Source of the DNA: Lactobacillus sp. HBUAS51381
Lineage (GTDB): Bacteria > Bacillota > Bacilli > Lactobacillales > Lactobacillaceae
Assembly: GCF_012641095.1 (NCBI RefSeq)
Contig: NZ_JAAVSC010000002.1
Coordinates: 62,001 to 126,000 of the forward strand
Direction: 5' to 3'
DNA: 64,000 nt
Part shown: piece after piece, positions 9,712-19,125 of the stretch
Numbering within the stretch: position 1 is the stretch's first letter
How the letters are laid out: each line of letters opens with the position of its first letter
Notes under the pieces: generated by a model
The model's input: the letters and a program-made list of their open reading frames with translations, nothing else
The model's database searches: none
Told to the model about the DNA's origin: nothing
Translations under genes and position numbers: made by a program

Positions 9712-9739
9712 ATGATACCACCTATGGGGGCATTGTCAA
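9712..9739 (-). promoter_or_regulatory. Promoter of dnaG-rpoD
   Basis: TTGACA (9734-9739) and TATCAT (9712-9717) on the minus strand, 16-nt spacing. The leader to the dnaG start is about 110 nt and holds the hairpin at 9641-9678. The rest of the gap, 9740-9957, has no open frame I can support; it may be decayed sequence. Confidence 0.75.
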
Positions 9740-9957
9740 CATTAAAGACTTAGGCTAAACTTCATTCTATTATAGCAAACTTAGGACGAATTGGGGCAAT
9801 TTCTGCTTTTTAATGACCGACGATCATGGATCCACCAACCTTGAACCGGCCATTCTCGAAACAATACCTGCGTTATCTCCGCAATTACCCACGGTGTGGC
9901 GATCAATGGCCGCTTTAGCTGTCTGAAACCATCGGCATGGCTGAGACCCATTATAAA

Positions 9958-10010
9958 ACAAAAACCAGCCCCCTTTTAGAGCTGGTTTCCGGGTTAACGT
10001 TACCCTGATT
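9958..10010 (-). terminator. Terminator of the LRR surface-protein gene; diverged copy of the glyS terminator
   Basis: AAACCAGC and GCTGGTTT (9962-9988) form a hairpin followed on the minus strand by Ts. About 50 nt here, including the flanking GGTTAACGTTA, match the region just after glyS (13130-13184) with few changes. The two copies are direct repeats bracketing the LRR gene. Confidence 0.8.
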
Positions 10011-10073
10011 TTGGAACTAATCTTAGTGTGTTCTTAATCATCTAATCCGTTTAGCCTTACCTGATGATTGCCA

Positions 10074-12662
10074 TCAAGAATCAGCATCAAGTTTTCTTCC
10101 GCGATGCCACCCTATCCCTACCAGACTAAACATGACGCTCAGTAAGGCTATCCCCCACCACGGTGAGCGTGTCTTTTCATTGGTTTTCGGTAAACGCTTG
10201 GTTGCCTGATCAGATAACGGGTGACGCGGTAATGAATTGATCATACCACCAGCCGCTCCACCGATCGCCACGGTGTCTGCCGTCCCCATCTGCATGACGT
10301 CGTGACCAATCGGTTCATCAGGATCAGCCGCTGGCGCTGTAAAGGCCGGTTTCAGGGGCTTCATCGGTTCCAGTTCTGACTGATTATTCTCTGTCGCAAT
10401 CCGAGCATAAATGTAGGTCACCGTGACGTTGCTCTGGCCGAGTGTCCCCGTAGCATTGATTGGCGTCGTCACCAGTCGATAACCAGTTGTAACGTTAGTC
10501 GCCGGTCTGGTTCTATAAGGCTCGCCTACTTTACCAATCAATCGGTCATCGGGCGCAACAGGGATCCCAGTTGCCGTTTGATAATGGACTGTGACTGTGA
10601 TGTTCTGGTTAGTCGTATCGGTTGGCGGCACAGTCTCCGCTGGCGCCGTTACCTTTTGCCGCGTGTAGATTACCGTAAATGAATTGGCCCCTTCGCCATC
10701 ACCAAAGCTCGCTGGCAAAAGCTGGCTGGCAGTGTATCCCGCGATAGTTGGCGAATCCGGAAAAGTAATGTTCTCACCATACTTCCCAGTAACTACTTGC
10801 TGTGGCGCCGCCTGTTTGCCGTTGGCATAAACATAGTGAATTGTCGCTGACTCCTCCTGTGCTTTATAAACCAAGTCGATTGCCGAATCGGCCACGTAAG
10901 TTCCCGATAGCTGATCCGTCGACACTGCGACATTGGCCTCTTTTTGTTTAATTTTTTGAAAGACATAACCCTTCAACGCTGGTATCGCCGTCTGCCACTG
11001 TTCTCCCGGCTTCCCACTTAGAATCTGCGGTTTTGAGATCTGCTCACCTTGCTCATTTAGGAAATTGAGGGTTGTCTGAACGGGCTTAACATCAAACAGG
11101 AACGTCACATACGTCATCTTTTCTGCATAAGTTCCGGTTGTCGCCACATTATTTTCAGTTCCCACCACGGCATATCCCTTTTGAGCCAAGCGGTGAACGA
11201 TCTCATTGACGCTGGCCATATTGCTTAAATCAAATTTCTCTCCTAAAGTCCCAGCTAGCGTCAGTTGCGGTGCCAATACAGAGCCATCTCTATTTTTGAA
11301 ATTAACCGCCACATTTCCGACCGTATTGCTCATTTCGTAAGGAATACAAACTTCACCGGTAAATAGATACTGCCCACTGCCAACAGACCATTTCAATAAC
11401 AATTGTCCTTCAGACTCGTTCAGTCGCCAAGTAATTGTCTGTGTATCAACATTAGTACCAGTCCCCGTGCTATTAAAGAAGTCCTCTGAAGTCTCCTCCG
11501 GACTTACTGGCACGCTTTCACCATGAATATTCGTTACCCCAAATGTCAGTGTGAAATCTGTGGTGTTGGCGTTTAATATGACCTTGGGTAACGTCACTAA
11601 CTGATCACTCAGCGCCGAAAGAGGCGACAAGTTTGCCGCAGAATTTTTCAATGGTGATAAGTCGTAAATACGATTGTTATCCAACGCCACGTTTGTCAAG
11701 GTTAACTGGCTTAGCGCAGAAATATCTGTAAGCTGATTTATCTGCAAAGTGACCTCATAGAGTTTCGACAAATGCGCTAAGGCACTAATATCAAAAAGGT
11801 TACCATGCATAAACTGACCGTCCCAATCAAAAGACGCGCCAACCTCAGGAAAGATGTTCAGCCTTTCCAGCTGGACCGCATACTCCAGCCCCTTTAAGGA
11901 TTGAATGCCAATGACGGCCTCATGATACGCACGATTGTTCAATTCATACGTGGGATCACTAAACAAAATCGTCATCTTAGAAACTAACGCCTTCGTAATC
12001 TGATTAACGGAAGAAATATCTTGATCCCTTTGTAATTGATGGAGGACAATCTGTTGTAAATTTCTATCTGGCATCCAGTCATCAATCAGGTCACCAACGA
12101 CTGCTATAGGTAAATGATCAGCAACCTGGGACACCGTGGTTTGAGACACTGACGGCACAGTCTCGGTATCCGTGGGCGTCTTCTCACGTAGCGCCGTTGT
12201 CTCAATTTGCTTTTGCATGTTCTGTGGCCGTTTTGCCTGTTCGACACGTTCAGTTGGCGCTGTGCCTGTCTGCTTAGACGGTTCAGTTGACGGTAAATTC
12301 TCACTGCTTGTTACTGGTGGTTTTGATGGGCCACCCTCCTCTGGCGTTACCTTCGCATCAATGATGTCATCTGAATCCATCGGGACCATTTCATCATCGG
12401 TCGACGTATCTTGCTCGTCTTGATGATCGATAGTCTGATTGTCTGCGTCCGTTTGCAGGAAAAACGATTCGGTGACATTCATCTGATTAGCGGGACGGTT
12501 TACGACATGTTCGTGTTGGATGCCCGCCTCTGTACTCACATCAGCGTGCACGGAACGTGCGTCAGCTAGTCCCCACCCCAGAGCAAGTGTCAAAGCGCCA
12601 AAATTAAAAGCAGCTTTACCCGCTTTATATGTAAAATTATACTTATTTTCTACCCCAATCAT
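10074..12662 (-). CDS. Wall-anchored LRR/MucBP surface protein 1
   Basis: About 862 residues, secreted and sortase-anchored. The N-terminus has the YKAGK signal-peptide motif followed by a hydrophobic stretch and a likely cut after SVHA. Then come an acidic Ser/Thr-rich linker, a short leucine-rich-repeat block (roughly residues 215-345, DISALAHLSKL, DISALSQL, DLSPLKN), at least three MucBP-like repeats (YVYANGKQAAPQQ, VHYQTATGIPV), and a C-terminal LPKTNE signal, a membrane helix and charged tail. I place the start at ATG 12662 (AGAGGA 8 nt upstream); the frame extends upstream to 12788 without a ribosome site. A likely role is adhesion to mucus or hosts. It is a distant paralogue of the protein at 51176-53212 and interrupts the glyS-dnaG neighbourhood. 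Confidence 0.88.
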   Translation of the reverse strand: MIGVENKYNFTYKAGKAAFNFGALTLALGWGLADARSVHADVSTEAGIQHEHVVNRPANQMNVTESFFLQTDADNQTIDHQDEQDTSTDDEMVPMDSDDIIDAKVTPEEGGPSKPPVTSSENLPSTEPSKQTGTAPTERVEQAKRPQNMQKQIETTALREKTPTDTETVPSVSQTTVSQVADHLPIAVVGDLIDDWMPDRNLQQIVLHQLQRDQDISSVNQITKALVSKMTILFSDPTYELNNRAYHEAVIGIQSLKGLEYAVQLERLNIFPEVGASFDWDGQFMHGNLFDISALAHLSKLYEVTLQINQLTDISALSQLTLTNVALDNNRIYDLSPLKNSAANLSPLSALSDQLVTLPKVILNANTTDFTLTFGVTNIHGESVPVSPEETSEDFFNSTGTGTNVDTQTITWRLNESEGQLLLKWSVGSGQYLFTGEVCIPYEMSNTVGNVAVNFKNRDGSVLAPQLTLAGTLGEKFDLSNMASVNEIVHRLAQKGYAVVGTENNVATTGTYAEKMTYVTFLFDVKPVQTTLNFLNEQGEQISKPQILSGKPGEQWQTAIPALKGYVFQKIKQKEANVAVSTDQLSGTYVADSAIDLVYKAQEESATIHYVYANGKQAAPQQVVTGKYGENITFPDSPTIAGYTASQLLPASFGDGEGANSFTVIYTRQKVTAPAETVPPTDTTNQNITVTVHYQTATGIPVAPDDRLIGKVGEPYRTRPATNVTTGYRLVTTPINATGTLGQSNVTVTYIYARIATENNQSELEPMKPLKPAFTAPAADPDEPIGHDVMQMGTADTVAIGGAAGGMINSLPRHPLSDQATKRLPKTNEKTRSPWWGIALLSVMFSLVGIGWHRGRKLDADS

Positions 12663-12977
12663 ATGCCAGTCCTCTCCACATTTGCCGCATGCCTCCAGTC
12701 TTTCTTTAATCCCCATCTTGTAGCTAAGATAGCAGGTTGACTTTTGGCCATAACGTCTAATCTTGATTATATCAGGAGCGTCACACAAAGTATATGGATC
12801 GTATAAACTTTTTTTATTATGTTTTATTAATCTTATGATATTAAGTCCAATCTTTCTGCGACAAATAACTGCTCATTCGCCTGGAATAATCACACGTAAT
12901 TCGATTAACCTTATTATTAAATTGTTTATTTCAAGCCTTCTTTTTATACCGTTTTTTTATCTTTCACCAATTGTTGA
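12663..12977. other. AT-rich upstream region of the LRR gene
   Basis: A stretch much richer in A and T than its neighbours, expected to hold the promoter of the LRR gene. I see no convincing -10/-35 pair and no coding frame with a ribosome site; an 85-codon plus-strand frame across it has neither and reads as low-complexity. Confidence 0.5.
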
Positions 12978-13040
12978 GTCTGGGATAAAACACCCGGACC
13001 CTTTGTGTCTCCGAACTTAAATTACCAAAAAGTGGGCCAA
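12978..13040. repeat. Dispersed 63-64-bp repeat, copy 1 (pair with 40614-40677)
   Basis: The block runs from GTCTGGGATAAAAC to GTGGGCCAA and matches 40614-40677 at about 54 of 63 positions, including an unbroken CCCTTTGTGTCTCCGAACTT. The left end GTCTGGG can pair with CCCGGAC further in, giving a short hairpin with one G-U pair; the second copy keeps this pairing on its opposite strand. Confidence 0.75.
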
Positions 13041-13129
13041 CACTAATATTCTCTAAGGGAACGCGTTTGCATGTTAAGTCGATAACTAATGTGTTAGAAA
13101 CGCTAAGCACGTCTTAAATATAAGTGGAC

Positions 13130-13184
13130 GAAAAAAAACCAGCCCCCTTCAGAGCTGGTTTCCAGGTTAACGTTAACCCCGATT
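13130..13184 (-). terminator. Terminator of glyQS
   Basis: Hairpin AAACCAGC / GCTGGTTT (13136-13161) followed by eight T residues on the minus strand. A 14-bp perfect palindrome, GGTTAACGTTAACC, lies between the stop codon and the hairpin. The whole block is repeated at 9958-10010. Confidence 0.88.
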
Positions 13185-15258
13185 ATTTCACAATTAATTG
13201 GTCCAAATCGCCGAGAACTAGCGCCAGACTAGCCAATTTGCTGAGCTCAGTCAACCGGTTATTCCGAACGGCATCGTCCTTGGCCATGACCATCGTGGCT
13301 TCAAAGTAAGCCGCAATCGTTGGCTGGATATCGGCCAACGCAGCGTACAAGTCACTGAGGCCCTTGTCTGCGGCAGCAGCAACTTCAACAACACCCTTAT
13401 CCAAGGCACCTTCACTATCGTTTTCAAACAGCTTAGCATCGACCGTCGCCGTCGCTAATTCGGCTGGGGCCTTCTGTGCCAAACGAATGACCCGCGTCAG
13501 GGATTCGATGACCGCCTTGAAATTGGCATCGTCGGCATGACTAGCCAAGATATCGGCAGCGGTAAAGATCTGCAAGACATCGCTGCTGGTCCCATTCGTC
13601 ACGGCATCAATGATATCGTGACGTTGCTTAGCGGAACGCAAAATCTTGCGAATCCGGTCCTTGATGAAGTCAACGACTGCTTGAATTTGAGCCGTTTGAT
13701 CCAAATCAGGGGCGACCTTAGCCGTCGTTTCGGCCGTAATAAAGTCCTTGGCCAATTCGGCAACGGGCAACGGCCAGTTCTGAGCCTTGGCAATCCGGAC
13801 AATCCCGGTTGCCTGACGCCGCAAAGCGTAAGGGTCGTTGGATCCACTCGGAATCATCCCGGCAGCAAAGAAGGTCAGGATGCTATCGAACTTGTCGGCC
13901 AGGGCCAAAACGGCACCCGGAACGGATTCTGGTAGCGCACCGTCGGCTGAGATGGGTTCGTAGTGTTCGCGAATGGCTTGGGCAACGGCCGGATCCTCGC
14001 CGTTAAGTAAGGCGTATTTCTCACCCATGACCCCTTGCAACTCGGCGAATTCACCAACCATCCCGGTGACCAGGTCAAACTTATAAATTTCACTGGCCCG
14101 TACAGCGGCCTTGGTCTGCGCATCATTGAGGTTCAGGTGCTTGGCTAAGACCTTGACGATGGCCGTAACCCGGTTCATCTTTTCCGCCATGGTACTGATC
14201 TTGTCGTGGAAGCTAACCGATTTGAGACGTTCCACGTAATCAGCAATCGTCTTCTTCTGGTCTTCCGTGTAGAAGAACATGGCGTCTTCCAACCGCGCCG
14301 TCAGAACCTTTTCGTTCCCGGCAACCACGTTTTGAAGATCATGATCGGTCCCATTTCGAACAGAAATGAAGACCGGCAACAATTTACCATTGGCGTCACG
14401 AGCGTAGAAGAAGCGTTGATGATCACGCATGGAGGTGATCAGCACTTCATCGGGGATGGTCAGGTACTTGTCATCGAAACTCCCGGCAAAGGCAGTTGGC
14501 CATTCAACCAAGTTGTTGACTTCTTCCAACAGGCCCGCGTCCACATCGACCGTCCAGTCGTTATCGGCAGCCAATTGATTGATCTGCTTCTTGATTAAGG
14601 CCTTACGCTTGTCGGCGTCGGCAATCACGTATTGGCTGGTGAGGTTTTCCTCGTAGTCTGCGGCCGTGGCCAGTTCAATTTCTTTACCCAAGAAACGGTG
14701 ACCGCGCGTGGTCCGGCCAGTCGTGACGTCCAGAATGGTAAAGGGAATCACTTGGTCGTCCAGCAGAGCAACCAGCCAGCGAATTGGTCGGATGTATTGG
14801 AAGTGGTGGGTACCCCACTTCATCATGGTTGGGAAGGTCATGGCCATGATGATGTCGCGGAGGCCGGCTAAGACCGTTGCAACGGGTTCGCCGGCGATAA
14901 ACTTGTCGACGTAAACGTATTCCGTCCCCTTGATTTCCTTAAAGGTAATGTCATCGGGCGTCAGACCTTGCCCGCGGGTAAAGCCAATTGCGGCCTTGGT
15001 CCAGTTACCATCGGCATCCTGAGCAATCTTCTTAGCGGGCCCCTTAACGGATTCGCTGATATCTTCTTGCTTGTCGGCTAAGCCACTGATTAACAGGGCT
15101 AACCGCCGTGGCGTTGAGAACGGCTTGATTTCCGTATAATCCACGCGTTGTTCTTTTAGATAATCCGCCGTGCGTTTGACCAGTTGCTTAATGGCTGGCG
15201 TGACCACGTGGGCGGGCATTTCTTCCAAACCAATTTCCAGTAAAAATGTGTGTGCCAT
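13183..15258 (-). CDS. glyS: Glycyl-tRNA synthetase, beta subunit
   Basis: A 691-residue beta chain of the bacterial alpha2-beta2 glycyl-tRNA synthetase; it carries tRNA-binding and editing-like domains. The N-terminus [17 protein letters not shown] is diagnostic; the C-terminal anticodon-binding region ([43 protein letters not shown] split) is complete. Its ATG overlaps the glyQ stop by one base (TAATG), so the subunits are coupled. Controlled by the glycine T-box upstream of glyQ. Confidence 0.97.
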   Translation of the reverse strand: MAHTFLLEIGLEEMPAHVVTPAIKQLVKRTADYLKEQRVDYTEIKPFSTPRRLALLISGLADKQEDISESVKGPAKKIAQDADGNWTKAAIGFTRGQGLTPDDITFKEIKGTEYVYVDKFIAGEPVATVLAGLRDIIMAMTFPTMMKWGTHHFQYIRPIRWLVALLDDQVIPFTILDVTTGRTTRGHRFLGKEIELATAADYEENLTSQYVIADADKRKALIKKQINQLAADNDWTVDVDAGLLEEVNNLVEWPTAFAGSFDDKYLTIPDEVLITSMRDHQRFFYARDANGKLLPVFISVRNGTDHDLQNVVAGNEKVLTARLEDAMFFYTEDQKKTIADYVERLKSVSFHDKISTMAEKMNRVTAIVKVLAKHLNLNDAQTKAAVRASEIYKFDLVTGMVGEFAELQGVMGEKYALLNGEDPAVAQAIREHYEPISADGALPESVPGAVLALADKFDSILTFFAAGMIPSGSNDPYALRRQATGIVRIAKAQNWPLPVAELAKDFITAETTAKVAPDLDQTAQIQAVVDFIKDRIRKILRSAKQRHDIIDAVTNGTSSDVLQIFTAADILASHADDANFKAVIESLTRVIRLAQKAPAELATATVDAKLFENDSEGALDKGVVEVAAAADKGLSDLYAALADIQPTIAAYFEATMVMAKDDAVRNNRLTELSKLASLALVLGDLDQLIVK

Positions 15259-16181
15259 TATTTGGCCTCCTCATCAGCTAATAATTGTTCACGGAGCTTC
15301 TCGTCTTTGACTAACGGGAACCCACGCTTCTTCCGTTCGGCAACGAAGGCCCGCGCCACGGACCGCGCCATGTTCCGGATACGAGAGAGGTAACCGGCCC
15401 GTTCGGTAACGGAGACGGCGCCACGGGCGTCCAGTAAGTTAAACGTATGGCTGCACTTTAAGATGTAGTCGTAGGCTGGATGAACCAGGCCGTTAGCAAT
15501 CTGCTTCTTGGCTTCCGTTTCGTATTCATCAAAGTGCCGAAGCAACATGTCCTGGTCGCTTTCTTCAAAGCTGTACTTGGAGTGTTCGTATTCGGGTTCC
15601 TTAAAGATGTCGCCATACTTGACGTCATCGGCCCATTCCAGATCGAAGACGGAGTTGACGTCTTGAACGTAGGAGGCTAACCGTTCCAAACCGTAAGTGA
15701 CTTCAGAGGTGACGGGATCAACTTCCATCCCCCCAACGACTTGGAAGTACGTGAACTGGGTGATTTCCATCCCGTCCAACCAGACTTCCCAACCAACACC
15801 GGCACAACCCATCGATGGGTTCTCCCAGTTATCTTCGACAAACCGAATATCATGTTCCAGAGGATCGATACCCAGTTCCCGTAGACTGTTCAGGTAAAGC
15901 TCCTGAATGTTGTCGGGTGAGGGCTTCATGATCACTTGGAATTGGTGATGTTGGTATAACCGGTTGGGGTTTTCCCCGTAACGACCATCGGCTGGCCGAC
16001 GGGAAGGTTCAACGTAAGCGGCGTTCCAAGGTTCCGGACCAATTGCCCGTAAGAACGTGTAGGGACTCATGGTACCGGCCCCTTTTTCAGTATCGTAAGC
16101 TTGCATCAGCATGCAACCTTGTGCAGACCAATACTGTTGTAACTTTAAAATGATTGCTTGCATGGACAGTTTTTCTGTCAT
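15258..16181 (-). CDS. glyQ: Glycyl-tRNA synthetase, alpha subunit
   Basis: A 307-residue catalytic alpha chain, class II synthetase. [30 protein letters not shown] at the start and [23 protein letters not shown] are hallmark regions. ATG at 16181 with AAGGAGG about 10 nt upstream. It heads glyQ-glyS and follows a complete T-box leader. Confidence 0.97.
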   Translation of the reverse strand: MTEKLSMQAIILKLQQYWSAQGCMLMQAYDTEKGAGTMSPYTFLRAIGPEPWNAAYVEPSRRPADGRYGENPNRLYQHHQFQVIMKPSPDNIQELYLNSLRELGIDPLEHDIRFVEDNWENPSMGCAGVGWEVWLDGMEITQFTYFQVVGGMEVDPVTSEVTYGLERLASYVQDVNSVFDLEWADDVKYGDIFKEPEYEHSKYSFEESDQDMLLRHFDEYETEAKKQIANGLVHPAYDYILKCSHTFNLLDARGAVSVTERAGYLSRIRNMARSVARAFVAERKKRGFPLVKDEKLREQLLADEEAK

Positions 16182-16234
16182 GGGTGCAGTTCCTCCTTGT
16201 ATGGTTGCCAGTTAACAAGCTGCCAGCTGGTTGA

Positions 16235-16460
16235 CCGATTAAACAAATAAGCGCGCAAAAAATCCCCACGAGAATTCACCGAGGCAAATTCACGTAGGGA
16301 CGAATTTTTATTTTCGCGGTTCCACCCTACTTCTAGTCAATGACTAGCAGCTTACTTGGAAACGACTCCGAATGTGCCAACTCACACCGTCCTGGATTCG
16401 GCTTCCACTCTCCCGAACTCGCTAAACCAGTGACGCTGTGACTCTCATTCATCATAATCG
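16235..16460 (-). promoter_or_regulatory. Glycine T-box riboswitch
   Basis: The T-box core AGGGTGGAACCGCG is at 16315-16328 on the minus strand. It is followed by a terminator (about 16254-16304) in which TCCCTACGTGAATT pairs with AATTCTCGTGGGGA before a T run. The likely specifier is GGC (16378 to 16376) in the context GAGTTGGCACA, a glycine codon followed by A, as expected. Uncharged tRNA-Gly would stabilise the antiterminator and allow glyQS transcription. The exact stem I boundaries are not resolved. Confidence 0.9.
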
Positions 16461-16479
16461 ACTTATTTAACTGTGTTTT

Positions 16480-16508
16480 ATGATAGCTGTCTGGGGCGGG
16501 GTTGTCAA
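16480..16508 (-). promoter_or_regulatory. Promoter of the glyQS T-box leader
   Basis: TTGACA (16503-16508) and TATCAT (16480-16485) on the minus strand with exactly 17 nt between them. Confidence 0.85.
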
Positions 16509-16627
16509 TGTGTTTCCTAGAAGTGAGCGGAAATTATCGATGGTTTGCCGGGATAACATCCTTTCCCTGTAACCTGTAAGGCTTTTCTCAGCCTAGGTCA
16601 TCAATCGCAGCGTCGCCTCACCTGTAC

Positions 16628-17785
16628 CTACGCCAGCGCTCTCCGATTTCCCCAATAGACCATGACAACCACTGGGAGTGTGACCATCATCATCGGATAC
16701 AGCCAGGCCCACGGGAGATAAGTCGTAATCACTCCCGCCAACATGGGGCCGAGCGTCATCCCGAGGTCAATGCCAATGTAGAAAGTACTGTTCGCTAATC
16801 CCCGATCGGACTTGGGGACCAATGTCAGCGATTTGGCCTGACAGATGGAAAACATCAACCCGTATCCGGCCGCAAGTCCCACGGCCCCCACGGCCAACAT
16901 CAACCAGTTGGTCATATTCGTTAAGCCGATAATCCCAACCAAGTTACATCCTAGACAGATCCAGAAAAACTTTTTAAAGGGAATTCGGTCAAATGCATCC
17001 CTTAGCAGCAAACGCATCGCCAATAAGACCAGCGCATAAACCGGAAAGAACGCCCCAGCCGGAATGTCAAAACCGCGATGTTCCACGTAACTCACAATAT
17101 AGGTCTGCGTGGCAAAGTACGGCAACGAGAAGAGTAAGAGAATGGTCGCAACCGGCACCACTTTGGGTTGAACCAGCCGGAACTTAGGCTGTACCTCTTT
17201 GTTGTTTCGATAGTCAGGGTGTGGCACACTCCGATTGCTCACAAATTGAATGATCAGTAATAACAGGCTTACACAGATTGCCGCGACCCAAAAGACACTG
17301 CGGTAGCCAAGATGATGGTAGAGATAGACACTCACGGCCGGTCCAATCGCCATCCCCAAGGCATTCGCGATCCCATAAATTCCCATACCAGCGCCAATGC
17401 GATCTGCCGGTAACAGACTGGCCATCCAGGTCGACATACAAACCGTACACAGCGTGTAGCCGAGCCCATTCACCACCCGCCACATCATAATCAGTGGGAC
17501 GGATGTGGTCACACCATAACCCACACAGGCAATGAGAATTAAGACGCCGCCGATTAGCGTCAATCGGTATTTCGAAAATCGGTCCGTCAGATTCCCCGCC
17601 AATGGCCGTAACACCAGTGATGTGAGGTTCATCATCCCCGCAACCACACCCGCTAAGACACTATTTGCACCAATATTGCTTGAAAATCCCGCAATGATGG
17701 GATTGACGAGCATCGGACTCATCAAGAAAAAGAAACTAGCGGCGAGAACGAGCTTGACGTCACGTGTATACAATTGTGTTTTCAA
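16628..17785 (-). CDS. MFS transporter
   Basis: A 385-residue major-facilitator protein with about 12 membrane helices. The loop 2-3 signature is RPLAGNLTDRFSKYRLTLIGG (about 60-80). The closest broad class is the drug/metabolite exporter group; substrate unknown. The TTG start overlaps the stop of the upstream MarR-type gene by 4 nt (TTGA), so the pair is one transcription unit, and the regulator probably controls efflux of its own ligand. No clear terminator follows. Confidence 0.88.
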   Translation of the reverse strand: MKTQLYTRDVKLVLAASFFFLMSPMLVNPIIAGFSSNIGANSVLAGVVAGMMNLTSLVLRPLAGNLTDRFSKYRLTLIGGVLILIACVGYGVTTSVPLIMMWRVVNGLGYTLCTVCMSTWMASLLPADRIGAGMGIYGIANALGMAIGPAVSVYLYHHLGYRSVFWVAAICVSLLLLIIQFVSNRSVPHPDYRNNKEVQPKFRLVQPKVVPVATILLLFSLPYFATQTYIVSYVEHRGFDIPAGAFFPVYALVLLAMRLLLRDAFDRIPFKKFFWICLGCNLVGIIGLTNMTNWLMLAVGAVGLAAGYGLMFSICQAKSLTLVPKSDRGLANSTFYIGIDLGMTLGPMLAGVITTYLPWAWLYPMMMVTLPVVVMVYWGNRRALA

Positions 17786-18216
17786 AAGACGTCGACCCCT
17801 TCCAAGTTCTGACTAATTTGATCGAGCATTGCGAGGAACCGTCGCTGTTCTTCCGGTGTAAACCCCGTAAATAACGTCTGACTCGTTGACGCGATGTGCC
17901 GGTCTAATTGCTGCCATTTAACCCTACCGGCAGCCGTTAAACTAACCAGCTTTGCACGACCGTCGTTAGGATTGGCCTCTAACTGCAAAAGCTGCCGGTC
18001 GACCAGGCGTTTAACAATCAGTCGCGCCGTTTGATGCGTAATCTGCCGATAATCCTTAAAATCCGTAATGGTCCGCCGAGGAGCGTCCGCAAAGTAGCGT
18101 AACGCATCGGCCTGTTCACTCGTTAGGGACAACGCCTTAGCAAAGACGTTTCGCTTATTTCTAATCTTTCGTCCCAAAATTACAATCTTGCGGGAAACTG
18201 CTTGATTGTCGTCCAT
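17782..18216 (-). CDS. MarR-family transcriptional regulator
   Basis: About 144 residues, a winged-helix dimer. The recognition region is ITDFKDYRQITHQTARLIVKRLVDRQLL with the wing NPNDGRAKLVSLTAAG, a textbook MarR pattern. I use ATG 18216 (AAGG 7-8 nt upstream); the frame extends to 18288 but that stretch runs through the promoter/operator. It is fused translationally to the MFS gene. A perfect palindrome in its promoter suggests autorepression. Confidence 0.88.
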   Translation of the reverse strand: MDDNQAVSRKIVILGRKIRNKRNVFAKALSLTSEQADALRYFADAPRRTITDFKDYRQITHQTARLIVKRLVDRQLLQLEANPNDGRAKLVSLTAAGRVKWQQLDRHIASTSQTLFTGFTPEEQRRFLAMLDQISQNLEGVDVF

Positions 18217-18238
18217 GTCATCACCTTCTGTTTTAATT

Positions 18239-18254
18239 ATACAGCAAGCTGTAT
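18239..18254 (-). promoter_or_regulatory. Palindromic operator at the MarR-MFS promoter
   Basis: ATACAGC, 2 nt, GCTGTAT is a perfect 16-bp inverted repeat. Its right half overlaps the best -10 (TATAAT, minus strand). Size and position fit a MarR dimer site; the assignment is inference. Confidence 0.7.
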
Positions 18255-18361
18255 TGTTTGACCGAATTATCTTGACTTTCTTCAGCACTTATCTGCCATT
18301 CGCCGTTACAGTAGCCGATATTTTCTCATCTTAATACCGCGAAAACCCCTTGATAGCAACA

Positions 18362-18379
18362 TGTCAAAGAACTTTGACA
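18362..18379 (+). promoter_or_regulatory. Palindromic operator at the XRE-gene promoter
   Basis: TGTCAAAG, AA, CTTTGACA is a perfect 18-bp inverted repeat whose right half contains a TTGACA -35. It is 56 nt upstream of the XRE-type regulator, which is the simplest candidate to bind it. The -10 is less clear (GATAAT lies too far; a weaker TATGGG is at good spacing). Confidence 0.65.
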
Positions 18380-18435
18380 GACACGGCTTCAGTCCTATGG
18401 GATAATGAGCCTAAACACAAAGGAGGACCTTTTTC

Positions 18436-19017
18436 ATGACACCTTTAAAGCTACAGCACACGCTCGTAACCTATCGCGAACAACATCATTTAACGCAAGC
18501 CGCCTTGGCAGACCAGCTCTACGTATCCCGCCAAACCATTTCTAATTGGGAAACGGGTAAAACCTACCCAGATATCAAAAGCCTGTTGCTCCTCGCCAGT
18601 CTCTACCATGTAACAATCAATGAGCTAGTTCAAGAAGACCTCACTACCATGCATCAGCGGACATCCAATTTCCATCTTAAACCGCTCATTAGCGTGGCCA
18701 TCGCCTGCCTGATAGCCGTCTATGGCTTATTCATCGGTCTGCGGTGGTTGCCCATGATTCCTACCATCATGGCCATCTCAACGGTGACGACCATTGGGCT
18801 CGCTTCAACGGGCTACCTGCTTTACCTCAGTCAACGACTTCAGCTAAAAACTTTTCGGCAGATTAATGCCTATCTCCACCATCAGTCAGCACCAATCACT
18901 AAGCCTGAACGGAAATATCGCACGGTAACGTTAGTTCTTAGCGCTCTCATTGGCCTAGCGATTGGCGGCGGCTTAACTTGGTGGATCGCAACGGCTTTTC
19001 TACACTGGTCGTTTTAG
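18436..19017 (+). CDS. XRE-family regulator with membrane-spanning C-terminus
   Basis: 193 residues. The N-terminal Cro/CI helix-turn-helix (LTQAALADQLYVSRQTISNWETGKTYPDIKSLL, about 19-51) is complete. It is followed by three or four hydrophobic segments (about 82-98, 105-125, 162-185). This DNA-binding plus membrane layout is common in Lactobacillales next to exporters, and may sense membrane state or tether the regulator. ATG at 18436 with a perfect AAAGGAGG. It stands alone and divergent from the MarR-type gene, so it may regulate itself. Confidence 0.85.
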   Translation: MTPLKLQHTLVTYREQHHLTQAALADQLYVSRQTISNWETGKTYPDIKSLLLLASLYHVTINELVQEDLTTMHQRTSNFHLKPLISVAIACLIAVYGLFIGLRWLPMIPTIMAISTVTTIGLASTGYLLYLSQRLQLKTFRQINAYLHHQSAPITKPERKYRTVTLVLSALIGLAIGGGLTWWIATAFLHWSF

Positions 19018-19084
19018 TAAAATTGGTCTAACGGGGGAAGCAAGCCACCCCTTTCACCAAAGTTGACTTCATCGTATACAAAAA

Positions 19085-19115
19085 GGGAATCTATAGAATT
19101 GACCATAGGTTCCCT
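19085..19115 (-). terminator. Terminator of the phoH-recO operon
   Basis: On the minus strand GGGAACCTAT pairs with ATAGATTCCC (one G-U pair) and is followed by five T residues, just after the recO stop. Confidence 0.82.
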
Positions 19116-19125
19116 AGTTTGAGAT

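Noticed and set aside
12763-13020. 85-codon plus-strand frame in AT-rich DNA
   Set aside because: Hydrophobic bias comes from AT-rich codons; there is no ribosome site and it overlaps the dispersed repeat.
18361-18420. GATAAT at 18401 as the -10 of the XRE-type gene
   Set aside because: Its distance to the TTGACA is 21 nt, too long for a sigma-70 promoter, so the real -10 is unresolved.
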